Source: Actinomycetales bacterium (GTDB lineage: Bacteria > Actinomycetota > Actinomycetes > Actinomycetales > Actinomycetaceae). From it: a DNA stretch of 15,321 bases. The stretch is taken from positions 1-15,321 of the forward strand of contig JALHDK010000035.1 of NCBI GenBank assembly GCA_022838965.1, read 5' to 3'. Made by a program: the position numbers and the translations under genes. The first letter of the stretch is position 1. Each line of letters starts with the position of its first letter. The notes below the pieces were generated by a model, which was not told the DNA's origin, ran no database searches, and saw only the letters and a program-made list of their open reading frames with translations. Positions 1-5,516 of the stretch are shown piece by piece.

Positions 1-149
1 GGTGGTGGGTGGGGGGCAGCCGCGGATGCACTCAGGGCGCTTACCGACGGTTTGGCGGGGCTGAAGGCGTCGGTTGGGGACGCCGGTGGTGGGTGGGGGG
101 CAGCCGCGGATGCACTCAGGGCGCTTACCGACGGTTTGGCGGGGCTGAA
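1..149. repeat. Tandem repeat, 84-bp period, two copies visible
   Basis: Positions 1-65 and 85-149 are identical over 65 bases. They are separated by a 19-base spacer (66-84) that is itself an inverted repeat, with GGCGTC at 66-71 and GACGCC at 79-84. The period of 84 is a multiple of 3 and of 21 (four heptads). Each copy opens with a G-rich run of 16 bases (GGTGGTGGGTGGGGGG) that could form a two-tier quadruplex. The first copy begins exactly at the window edge, so more copies may lie to the left. The lack of any difference between copies points to recent duplication or active homogenisation. Confidence 0.95.
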
Positions 150-216
150 TCCTGGCACGGAACAAGAAGAGGGGCCCTCGGATCCTGCATCTCTGCAGGT
201 CAGGGGCCCATGCTAG
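1..216 (+). CDS. Partial 3' end of an unidentified gene: 28-residue coiled-coil-like repeats
   Basis: This is a forward frame open from the left edge to a TAG at 214-216, about 71 codons, with its start outside the window. I do not recognise the protein. It reads as two identical repeats of 28 residues (the second cut at its 21st residue), then a short polar tail rich in Glu, Pro and Ser. Within the repeat, W4, A7, L11, L14, L18, L21, V25 and A28 are spaced 3-4-3-4 and continue into the next copy, as in a heptad coiled coil. That regular spacing is the main reason to believe this frame. Against it, two other frames (one forward, one reverse) are also open across the repeat, third-position GC does not separate this frame from the reverse one, and the end of the frame overlaps the tRNA terminator and stops one base before the tRNA's encoded CCA. 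It could instead be non-coding tandem repeat. Confidence 0.42.
   Translation, partial: GGGWGAAADALRALTDGLAGLKASVGDAGGGWGAAADALRALTDGLAGLNPGTEQEEGPSDPASLQVRGPC
160..209 (-). terminator. Intrinsic terminator of tRNA-Arg
   Basis: Reading the minus strand away from the tRNA, GGGCCC (204-209) pairs with GGGCCC (172-177), and CCTGCA (194-199) pairs with TGCAGG (184-189) around a 4-base loop. A small internal loop separates the two stems. A pyrimidine- and T-rich run (CTCTTCTTGTTC, forward 160-171) follows, as expected for a factor-independent terminator. The forward direction has no T-run after the hairpin, so it should act only on the tRNA transcript. Confidence 0.65.
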
Positions 217-217
217 C

Positions 218-293
218 TGGTGCCCCGAACAGGACTCGAACCTGCGACCTTCTGCTCCGGAGGCAGACGCTCTATCCGCTGAGCTATCGGGGC
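218..293 (-). tRNA. tRNA-Arg, anticodon CCG
   Basis: The reverse complement folds as a complete cloverleaf. The acceptor arms are GCCCCGA and TCGGGGC, the D stem is GCTC/GAGC, the anticodon stem is TCTGC/GCAGA around the loop CTCCGGA (anticodon CCG, reading codon CGG), and the T arm is GCAGG-TTCGAGT-CCTGT. The mature body is 73 nt (221-293) with A as discriminator base. The 3' CCA is encoded in the DNA (forward TGG at 218-220). The gene is transcribed away from argS, the synthetase that charges it. Confidence 0.97.
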
Positions 294-305
294 TGTGCCT
301 CGGCA

Positions 306-311
306 ATCCTA
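306..311 (-). promoter_or_regulatory. Probable -10 box of tRNA-Arg
   Basis: The minus strand reads TAGGAT here, 12 bases upstream of the mature tRNA 5' end at 293. That would give a precursor leader of about six bases. No convincing -35 hexamer stands 16-19 bases further upstream, so the call rests on the -10 match and its position. Confidence 0.4.
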
Positions 312-340
312 CCAGTGTCGCCGCGCACGATTGACCGCAG

Positions 341-376
341 CCGGGCCGCCGGCCCGGGGCCGGTGCGGACGTCCGC
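341..376. other. Hairpin and palindrome in the tRNA-Arg/argS spacer
   Basis: CCGGGCC (341-347) and GGCCCGG (351-357) form a perfect 7-bp stem with a 3-base loop, and GCGGACGTCCGC (365-376) is a perfect 12-bp palindrome. Both lie between two divergent promoters and could be an operator. At about 70% GC, 12-bp palindromes are expected several times by chance in 15 kb, so this is weak evidence of function. Confidence 0.2.
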
Positions 377-419
377 CCGCGCCTGACGACCGGTGGCGGC
401 CGAGGATGCCGGCTGACCG

Positions 420-431
420 TAAACTGGCGCG
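420..431 (+). promoter_or_regulatory. -10 box for leaderless argS mRNA
   Basis: TAAACT at 420-425 is followed by six bases and then the GTG start at 432. That spacing puts the expected transcription start on, or within a base of, the start codon. No Shine-Dalgarno sequence is visible, which fits leaderless translation, common in Actinobacteria. No clear -35 is visible. Confidence 0.5.
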
Positions 432-2081
432 GTGACCCCCCAGCAACTCGCCGAAGCCATCCGCGCCGCCATTCTCGACGCCGTCGCGCGGGGCGAACTG
501 GACGTCGCCGTCGAGGACGTCCCCGAGGTCCGCGTGGAGCGCCCCCGGCAGCGCGAGCACGGCGACTGGGCCTCGAACATCGCGATGCAGCTCGCGAAGA
601 AGGCGCGGATGAATCCCCGCGAGCTGGCGTCCCGCCTGGCCGCGGCGCTGCGCGAGGTCCCGGGTGTGGCCGCGGTCGACGTCGCCGGCCCCGGTTTCCT
701 GAACGTCCGGCTCTCCGCCGGCGCGGCGGGCGAACTCGCCCGCGAGATCGTCCAGGCGGGCGCCGCCTACGGCCGCACCCGCACCCTCGCGGGGCATGTG
801 GTCAACCTCGAGTTCATCTCGGCCAACCCCACGGGACCGCTGCACATCGGCCACACCCGCTGGGCCGCGCTCGGGGACGCCCTCGTCCGCCTGCTCCGCG
901 CTGCGGGTGCGGACGTCACTCCCGAGTACTACATCAACGACGCCGGCCTGCAGATGGACAAGTTCGGCGAGTCGATCCTCGCGCGCGCCCTCGGCGAGGA
1001 GGTCCCCGAGGGTGGCTACGCCGGCGAGTACATCACCGATCTCGCCGTCCTGATCCGTGCCGAGCGCCCCGACATCCTCACCATGCCGCGCGAGAAGGCG
1101 ATCGCCCTCGCCCGGGACGAGGGCTACCGCCTCCAGATGTCGGAGATCCGCCAGACCCTTGCCGCCTTCAATGTCCACTTCGACGTGTGGTTCTCCGAGC
1201 GTGAACTCCACGAGTCGGGGGCCGTGGCCCGCGCCGTCGAGCGGCTGCGCGAGCAGGGCCACGTGTACGAGGCCGACGGCGCGGTGTGGCTGCGCACCAC
1301 CGACTTCACCGACGACAAGGATCGCGTCCTCATCCGCAGCGACGGCCAGCCCACCTACTTCGCCGCCGACGCCGCCTACTACCTGTCCAAGAAGGACCGC
1401 GGCTTCCCCGAGAAGATCTACCTGCTCGGCGCGGACCACCACGGCTACGTCAACCGCCTGAAGGCGCTCGCGTCCTGCGCCGGGGACGATCCCGAGGTGA
1501 ACATCGAGGTGATGATCGGCCAGCTCGTGAACGTGGGCGGCGCGAAGATGTCCAAGCGGGCGGGCACGATCGTCGAGCTGCGAGACCTCATCGACTGGAT
1601 CGGATCGGACGCCGTGCGCTACACGCTCGCGCGGTACCCAGCGGATTCGCCGCTGACGATCGACGGGGAGAAGCTGCGTGAGCAGAACATGGACAACCCC
1701 GTCTACTACGTCCAGTACGCCCACGCGCGGATCCGCAACGTGGCGCGCAACGCGGCGGCCCACGGCGTGCGTCGCGAGGACGCGTTCCGCCCGGAACTCC
1801 TCGACGACGAGACCGAGGCCCAGCTCCTCGGCAAGCTCGCGCAGTTCCCCGGCGTCGTCGCCCTCGCGGCCTCGCTGCGCGAACCGCACCGCATCGCGCG
1901 CTACCTCGAGGACCTCGCCGCCGCCTACCACAAGTGGTACGACACCTGCCGGGTCACACCCCGGGGTGACGAGCCGGTCGACGACGCCCACCGCACCCGC
2001 CTGTGGCTCAACGACGCCACGGGCCAGGTGATCGCCAACGGCCTCGCCCTGCTCGGCGTCTCGGCGCCAGAGCGGATGTGA
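432..2081 (+). CDS. argS: Arginyl-tRNA synthetase
   Basis: Class I aminoacyl-tRNA synthetase that attaches arginine to tRNA-Arg using ATP in the cytoplasm. The 549-residue product has the usual length. It shows the N-terminal additional domain typical of ArgRS (residues about 1-95), then the catalytic Rossmann core with the HIGH-type signature in NPTGPLHIGHTR, a substrate-pocket segment YYINDAG, and the KMSKS-type loop as GGAKMSKRAG. The C-terminal DALR-type anticodon-binding domain begins around residue 430 (NPVYYVQYAHARI). The start is taken as GTG at 432 because the N-terminus aligns with the family from there and a -10 box lies directly in front. The gene stands beside a divergent tRNA-Arg gene. 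In many actinobacteria lysA follows argS, but here hom follows after 34 bases. Confidence 0.97.
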   Translation: MTPQQLAEAIRAAILDAVARGELDVAVEDVPEVRVERPRQREHGDWASNIAMQLAKKARMNPRELASRLAAALREVPGVAAVDVAGPGFLNVRLSAGAAGELAREIVQAGAAYGRTRTLAGHVVNLEFISANPTGPLHIGHTRWAALGDALVRLLRAAGADVTPEYYINDAGLQMDKFGESILARALGEEVPEGGYAGEYITDLAVLIRAERPDILTMPREKAIALARDEGYRLQMSEIRQTLAAFNVHFDVWFSERELHESGAVARAVERLREQGHVYEADGAVWLRTTDFTDDKDRVLIRSDGQPTYFAADAAYYLSKKDRGFPEKIYLLGADHHGYVNRLKALASCAGDDPEVNIEVMIGQLVNVGGAKMSKRAGTIVELRDLIDWIGSDAVRYTLARYPADSPLTIDGEKLREQNMDNPVYYVQYAHARIRNVARNAAAHGVRREDAFRPELLDDETEAQLLGKLAQFPGVVALAASLREPHRIARYLEDLAAAYHKWYDTCRVTPRGDEPVDDAHRTRLWLNDATGQVIANGLALLGVSAPERM

Positions 2082-2102
2082 CGGCCCGGGCGCGGCACCC
2101 AC

Positions 2103-2115
2103 TAGGCTCGTCCTC
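2103..2115 (+). promoter_or_regulatory. -10 box for leaderless hom-thrC-thrB mRNA
   Basis: TAGGCT at 2103-2108 is followed by seven bases and the ATG of hom at 2116, the spacing of a leaderless start. There is no Shine-Dalgarno sequence in the 34-base gap after argS. No -35 is evident. It suggests the threonine genes have their own promoter apart from argS. Confidence 0.5.
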
Positions 2116-3352
2116 ATGTCACAGCAGGAAGTCCGCCTGTCGGTGCTCGGCGCCGGGACGGTTGGTTCGCAGGTCATCCGCCTCCTCGGCGAGCGCGCCG
2201 AGGACTTCGCGCAGCGCTCGGGTGCCCGCCTGGTGATCACCGGCATCGGCGACCGGCGGCCGGCCTCGGACCAGCCCGACTGGATCGACCCCGCGCTCGT
2301 CACCCCGGACCTCCCCAGCCTCGTCCGGGATGTCGATCTCGTGGTGGAGCTGCTGGGCGGCATCGAGCCGGCGCGCACCCTGGTACTGCAGGCCATGGCG
2401 AACGGTGCGTCCGTGGTCACCGCGAACAAGGCCCTCCTCGCCACCCACGGTCCCGAGCTCTTCGAGGCGGCCGCCCGCGCGGACGTGGACCTGTACTACG
2501 AGGCGGCGGTCGCGGGGGCGGTGCCCGTGGTGTACGCCCTGCGGGAGTCCCTCGCCGGCGACACCGTCACCCGCGTCCTCGGCATCGTCAACGGCACCAC
2601 CAACTTCATCCTCGACGAGACGTCTCGGGTATGCGGAGGCCGACCCGACGGCCGACGTCGACGGCCTCGACGCCGCGGCCAAGGCGGCGCTGCTCGCCTC
2701 CCTCGCCTTCCACACCCGGGTCGGCATCACCGACGTCAGCGTGGAGGGCATCCGCCACGTGACCCAGGCGGACATCGCCCAGGCGGCGGCGGACGGGTTC
2801 GCCCTCAAGCTGCTCGCCGTGTGCGACAGGGTGGGCGACGACGGCGTGTCCGTCCGTGTCCATCCCACCCTCGTCCCGCTCGCCCACCCCCTCGCCGCCA
2901 TCCACGGCCCGTTCAACGCGGTTGTGGTTGAGGCGGAGGCGGCCGGTCGGCTCATGTTCTACGGCCGGGGCGCCGGGGGAGCGCCGGCGGCGTCGGCGGT
3001 GCTGGGCGACGTCGTCGCCGCGGCGGCGCACCGGGTGCACGGCGGCCGGGCGCCGCGCGAGTCCGCCTACGCGGCGCTGCGGGTGCTCGGTCCCGACGAG
3101 GTGCGCACCGCCCAGTCCGTGCGCCTGCGGGTGGCTGACGAGGTGGGCGTGCTGGCCACCGTCGCCGGGATCTACGCGCAGAACGGCGTGTCCATCGAGT
3201 CCGTGCGCCAGGTGCCCTCCGACCAGGACGCCATGATCACGATCATCAGCCATGTGGCCCGCGCGGGCGATCTTCGCCGCACGGTCGCGGACCTGCGCGG
3301 GTGCCCTGCCGTCCTGGAGGTGGTCGCGGTGACCGCGGTGGAGGCCGGCTGA
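2116..3352 (+). pseudogene. hom: Homoserine dehydrogenase, broken by an out-of-frame internal deletion
   Basis: Homoserine dehydrogenase reduces aspartate semialdehyde to homoserine with NAD(P)H, the shared step to threonine and methionine. The first part (2116 to about 2619) encodes a normal NAD(P)-binding domain (VLGAGTVGSQVI), the TANKALLA segment and NGTTNFILDE. Homology then continues in a different frame from about 2621 with RLGYAEADPTADVDG, which carries the catalytic Glu/Asp/Lys region. It ends with a C-terminal ACT domain (about 3130-3349) and a TGA at 3350-3352. Recalled homologues have about 19 residues between NFIL and LGYA; only 10 bases remain here, implying a loss of about 47 bp. 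As written, translation runs into an Arg/Pro-rich nonsense tail ending at TGA 2929-2931 (271 residues), so the product should be inactive. Both halves are otherwise well conserved, so the lesion is recent or a sequence error. Confidence 0.88.
2616..2627. repeat. 12-bp perfect palindrome at the hom deletion junction
   Basis: CGAGACGTCTCG is its own reverse complement and sits exactly where the hom reading frame changes and about 47 bases appear to be missing. It may have formed at the junction of two half-sites, or mark a hairpin that promoted deletion or misassembly. A palindrome of this length is not rare by chance at this GC content. Confidence 0.6.
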
Positions 3353-4447
3353 ATGGCGCGGCCATGGCGCGGGATCATCGCCGAGTATGGTGACCGGCTC
3401 CCGCATGTCGAGAACGTCGTCACCCTCGACGAGGGTGGCACCCCGCTGATCCGCGCGCCCCACCTTGAGGCACTTACCGGGGCGCAGGTGCACGTCAAGG
3501 TCGAGGGCGCGAATCCCACCGGCTCGTTCAAGGACCGGGGCATGACGATGGCGATCTCGCGCGTGGTGGACGAGGGCGTGACGCTCGTCGCCGCGGCCTC
3601 CACGGGCAACACGTCGGCCTCGGCCGCGGCGTACGCGGTGCGCGCGGGCATCGGGTGCGCCGTCATCCTGCCGGCCGGCAAGATCGCCGCCGGGAAGCTC
3701 GCCCAGGCCATCGTCCACGGCGCCACCCTCGTGGCGGTGGACGGGAACTTCGACGACTGTCTGCGCATCGTCCGCGAACTCACCGACTCCTACCCGGTGG
3801 CGCTCGTCAACTCGATCAACCCGTACCGGCTGCAGGGGCAGAAGACCGCGGCGTTCGAGATCGTCGACGTCCTTGGCGACGCTCCGGACATCCACGTGCT
3901 GCCCGTCGGCAACGCCGGCAACATCACCGCGTACTGGATGGGATACAACGAGTACGCCGGCCGGCTCACCGGGGCGAGCTTCGAGGAGTCCGCGCTGCGG
4001 CTGCCGCCGGTCGCCACCCGCACCCCCGCGATGTGGGGGGTGCAGGCCGAGGGTGCGGCCCCCCTCGTGAAGGGCGTGCCGATCGAGCACCCGGAGACGG
4101 TGGCGACAGCCATCCGGATCGGGAACCCCGCCTCCTGGGGTTTCGCAGTGGAGGCACGGGACTCCTCACACGGCTGGATCGACACTGTCACCGACGCCCA
4201 GATCCTCGACACCCAGGCCATGCTCGCCGCGAAGGTCGGCGTGTTCGTGGAACCGGCGTCGGCGGCGTCAGTCGCGGGCCTGGTCCAGGCGGCGGGGCGT
4301 GGTCTCGTCCCCGAGGGCGCGACGGTGGTGTGCACGGTGACCGGAAACGGGCTCAAGGACACGGCCACTGCCCTGGGGTCGCACACGGTGGAACCAACGG
4401 TCATCGCTCCCACCGTGGAGGCGGCCGTGCGGGTGCTCGGCCTCTGA
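3353..4447 (+). CDS. thrC: Threonine synthase
   Basis: Pyridoxal-phosphate enzyme that converts O-phosphohomoserine to threonine and phosphate, the last step of threonine synthesis. The 364-residue product has the fold-type II signature [10 protein letters not shown] with the PLP-binding lysine at K60, the [15 protein letters not shown] segment that contacts substrate and cofactor, and the glycine-rich PLP-phosphate loop VLPVGNAGN. The ATG directly follows the hom stop (TGAATG). A Shine-Dalgarno GGAGG at 3340-3344, eight bases upstream, supports this start. If hom is truly truncated, ribosomes leave hom at 2931, about 420 bases earlier, so this gene relies on its own ribosome-binding site and may suffer polarity. 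The gene itself is intact. Confidence 0.96.
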   Translation: MARPWRGIIAEYGDRLPHVENVVTLDEGGTPLIRAPHLEALTGAQVHVKVEGANPTGSFKDRGMTMAISRVVDEGVTLVAAASTGNTSASAAAYAVRAGIGCAVILPAGKIAAGKLAQAIVHGATLVAVDGNFDDCLRIVRELTDSYPVALVNSINPYRLQGQKTAAFEIVDVLGDAPDIHVLPVGNAGNITAYWMGYNEYAGRLTGASFEESALRLPPVATRTPAMWGVQAEGAAPLVKGVPIEHPETVATAIRIGNPASWGFAVEARDSSHGWIDTVTDAQILDTQAMLAAKVGVFVEPASAASVAGLVQAAGRGLVPEGATVVCTVTGNGLKDTATALGSHTVEPTVIAPTVEAAVRVLGL

Positions 4448-4457
4448 ACGGCTCGCC

Positions 4458-5348
4458 ATGCGCCTGATCACCGACACCACCACGCTCACCGTGCCCGCCA
4501 CCTCGGCGAATCTCGGCCCGGGCTTCGACGCCCTCGGCATCGCTCTCGAGCTGCGGGACCGGGTGACCGTCCGCGCCGTCGCGGGCGAGACGCGCGTGAC
4601 GGTTCGCGGCGAGGGCGCGGGGACGGTGGCGCAGGGCGAGGACCACCTCGTCGTGCGGGCGATCCGGCTCGGCCTCGAGGTCGCGGGCGCCCCCCAGGCC
4701 GGGCTCGAGATCCTCTGCCACAACTCGATCCCGCACGCCCGGGGCCTGGGCTCCTCGGCGGCGGCGGTGGTGGTGGGGCTGGCGGCGGCCCGCGCCCTGG
4801 TGTCCGAGCCGGAGGCGCTGTCCGATGACACCATCCTGCAGCTCGCCACCGACATCGAGGGACACCCCGACAACGCCGCGCCCGCGGTGTACGGCGGCGC
4901 CACCCTCGCCTGGACGGACGACGGCGTCGCGAGAGCCGTCCCCCTGGAGGTGTCGCCCGAGATCACGCCGGTGGTCCTCATTCCCCCCGTGCGGGCGTCG
5001 ACGACGACGGCGCGCGCCGCCCTGCCGCGCACGGTGTCCCACCGGGACGCGGTCTTCAACCTGCAGCGCGCCGCGTTGATGGTCGAAGCCCTCCGTCACC
5101 CCGAGTACCTGATGGATGCCACCGAGGACAGGCTGCATCAGCCCTATCGGAGGGCGGTCATGAGCGAGTCCCTCGAGGTGGTGGACGCTCTCCGGGAGCG
5201 CGGCGTGCCGGCGGTTCTCTCGGGTGCGGGGCCCACGGTCCTCGCCTTCGGGCGTCCGGATGACACGCTCGCCCAGGCGCTCGCGCGGCACGAGTGGCGC
5301 GTCATGGCACTGCCGGTGGCACAGGCCGGGGTGAAGGTCGTTCGCTGA
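4458..5348 (+). CDS. thrB: Homoserine kinase (GHMP family)
   Basis: Phosphorylates homoserine with ATP to O-phosphohomoserine, the substrate of the threonine synthase encoded just upstream. The 296-residue product shows the three GHMP kinase motifs: N-terminal PATSANLGPGFDALG (about residues 14-28), the ATP-binding loop PHARGLGSSAAAVVVG (about 92-107), and the C-terminal glycine-rich segment AVLSGAGPTVLAF. It starts at ATG 4458, ten bases after thrC, with no strong Shine-Dalgarno sequence, so translation is probably coupled to thrC. The kinase is intact although the gene for its substrate-producing enzyme (hom) is broken, which argues that any loss of hom is recent or not real. Confidence 0.96.
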   Translation: MRLITDTTTLTVPATSANLGPGFDALGIALELRDRVTVRAVAGETRVTVRGEGAGTVAQGEDHLVVRAIRLGLEVAGAPQAGLEILCHNSIPHARGLGSSAAAVVVGLAAARALVSEPEALSDDTILQLATDIEGHPDNAAPAVYGGATLAWTDDGVARAVPLEVSPEITPVVLIPPVRASTTTARAALPRTVSHRDAVFNLQRAALMVEALRHPEYLMDATEDRLHQPYRRAVMSESLEVVDALRERGVPAVLSGAGPTVLAFGRPDDTLAQALARHEWRVMALPVAQAGVKVVR

Positions 5349-5381
5349 CGCCCGTTCGTGGCGCACGCCCGGTGGTGCTGC

Positions 5382-5387
5382 TACGCT
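5382..5387 (+). promoter_or_regulatory. Possible -10 box of the rho transcript
   Basis: TACGCT fits the actinobacterial TANNNT consensus and lies about 130 bases before the rho start, which would give a leader of roughly 120 nt. The leader holds a direct repeat of ACGCGATC (5399-5406 and 5409-5416). No good -35 hexamer is seen. The rest of the 168-base thrB-rho gap shows nothing I can assign. Confidence 0.3.
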
Positions 5388-5516
5388 TCAGGTGCACAAC
5401 GCGATCCGACGCGATCGCCATCTTGGTGTGCGACCCAGAAGCCCCCCGTGAGGTACTGCTCGCGCACCGTGCGCTCATCCCTTTTCACTCACGGTCCACA
5501 CCGGGAGAGGACATCC

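Noticed and set aside
1..149. CRISPR-like array
   Set aside because: Only two copies are present, the repeat is 65 bases with a 19-base spacer, and there are no cas genes. The unit length suits a protein repeat better.
9..386. Forward frame starting at ATG 9 that runs through the repeat, the terminator and the tRNA
   Set aside because: It passes straight through the tRNA gene (opposite strand) and the spacer, has no ribosome-binding site, and its repeat reading is Gly/Arg/Trp-rich without the heptad order of frame 1.
309..2444. Long open frame on the minus strand across argS and hom
   Set aside because: It is a mirror of argS codon bias in high-GC DNA, crosses the argS-hom boundary and has no recognisable domains. 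The plus-strand genes explain the sequence.
2600..2640. Programmed ribosomal frameshift in hom
   Set aside because: There is no slippery heptamer, and a frameshift would not restore the roughly 16 missing residues of the connecting helix.
2330..3352. Second half of hom as an independent gene with its own start
   Set aside because: Before 2621 this frame reads as out-of-frame translation of the first half, and after it as the C-terminal half of homoserine dehydrogenase. It has no start with a ribosome-binding site at the domain boundary.
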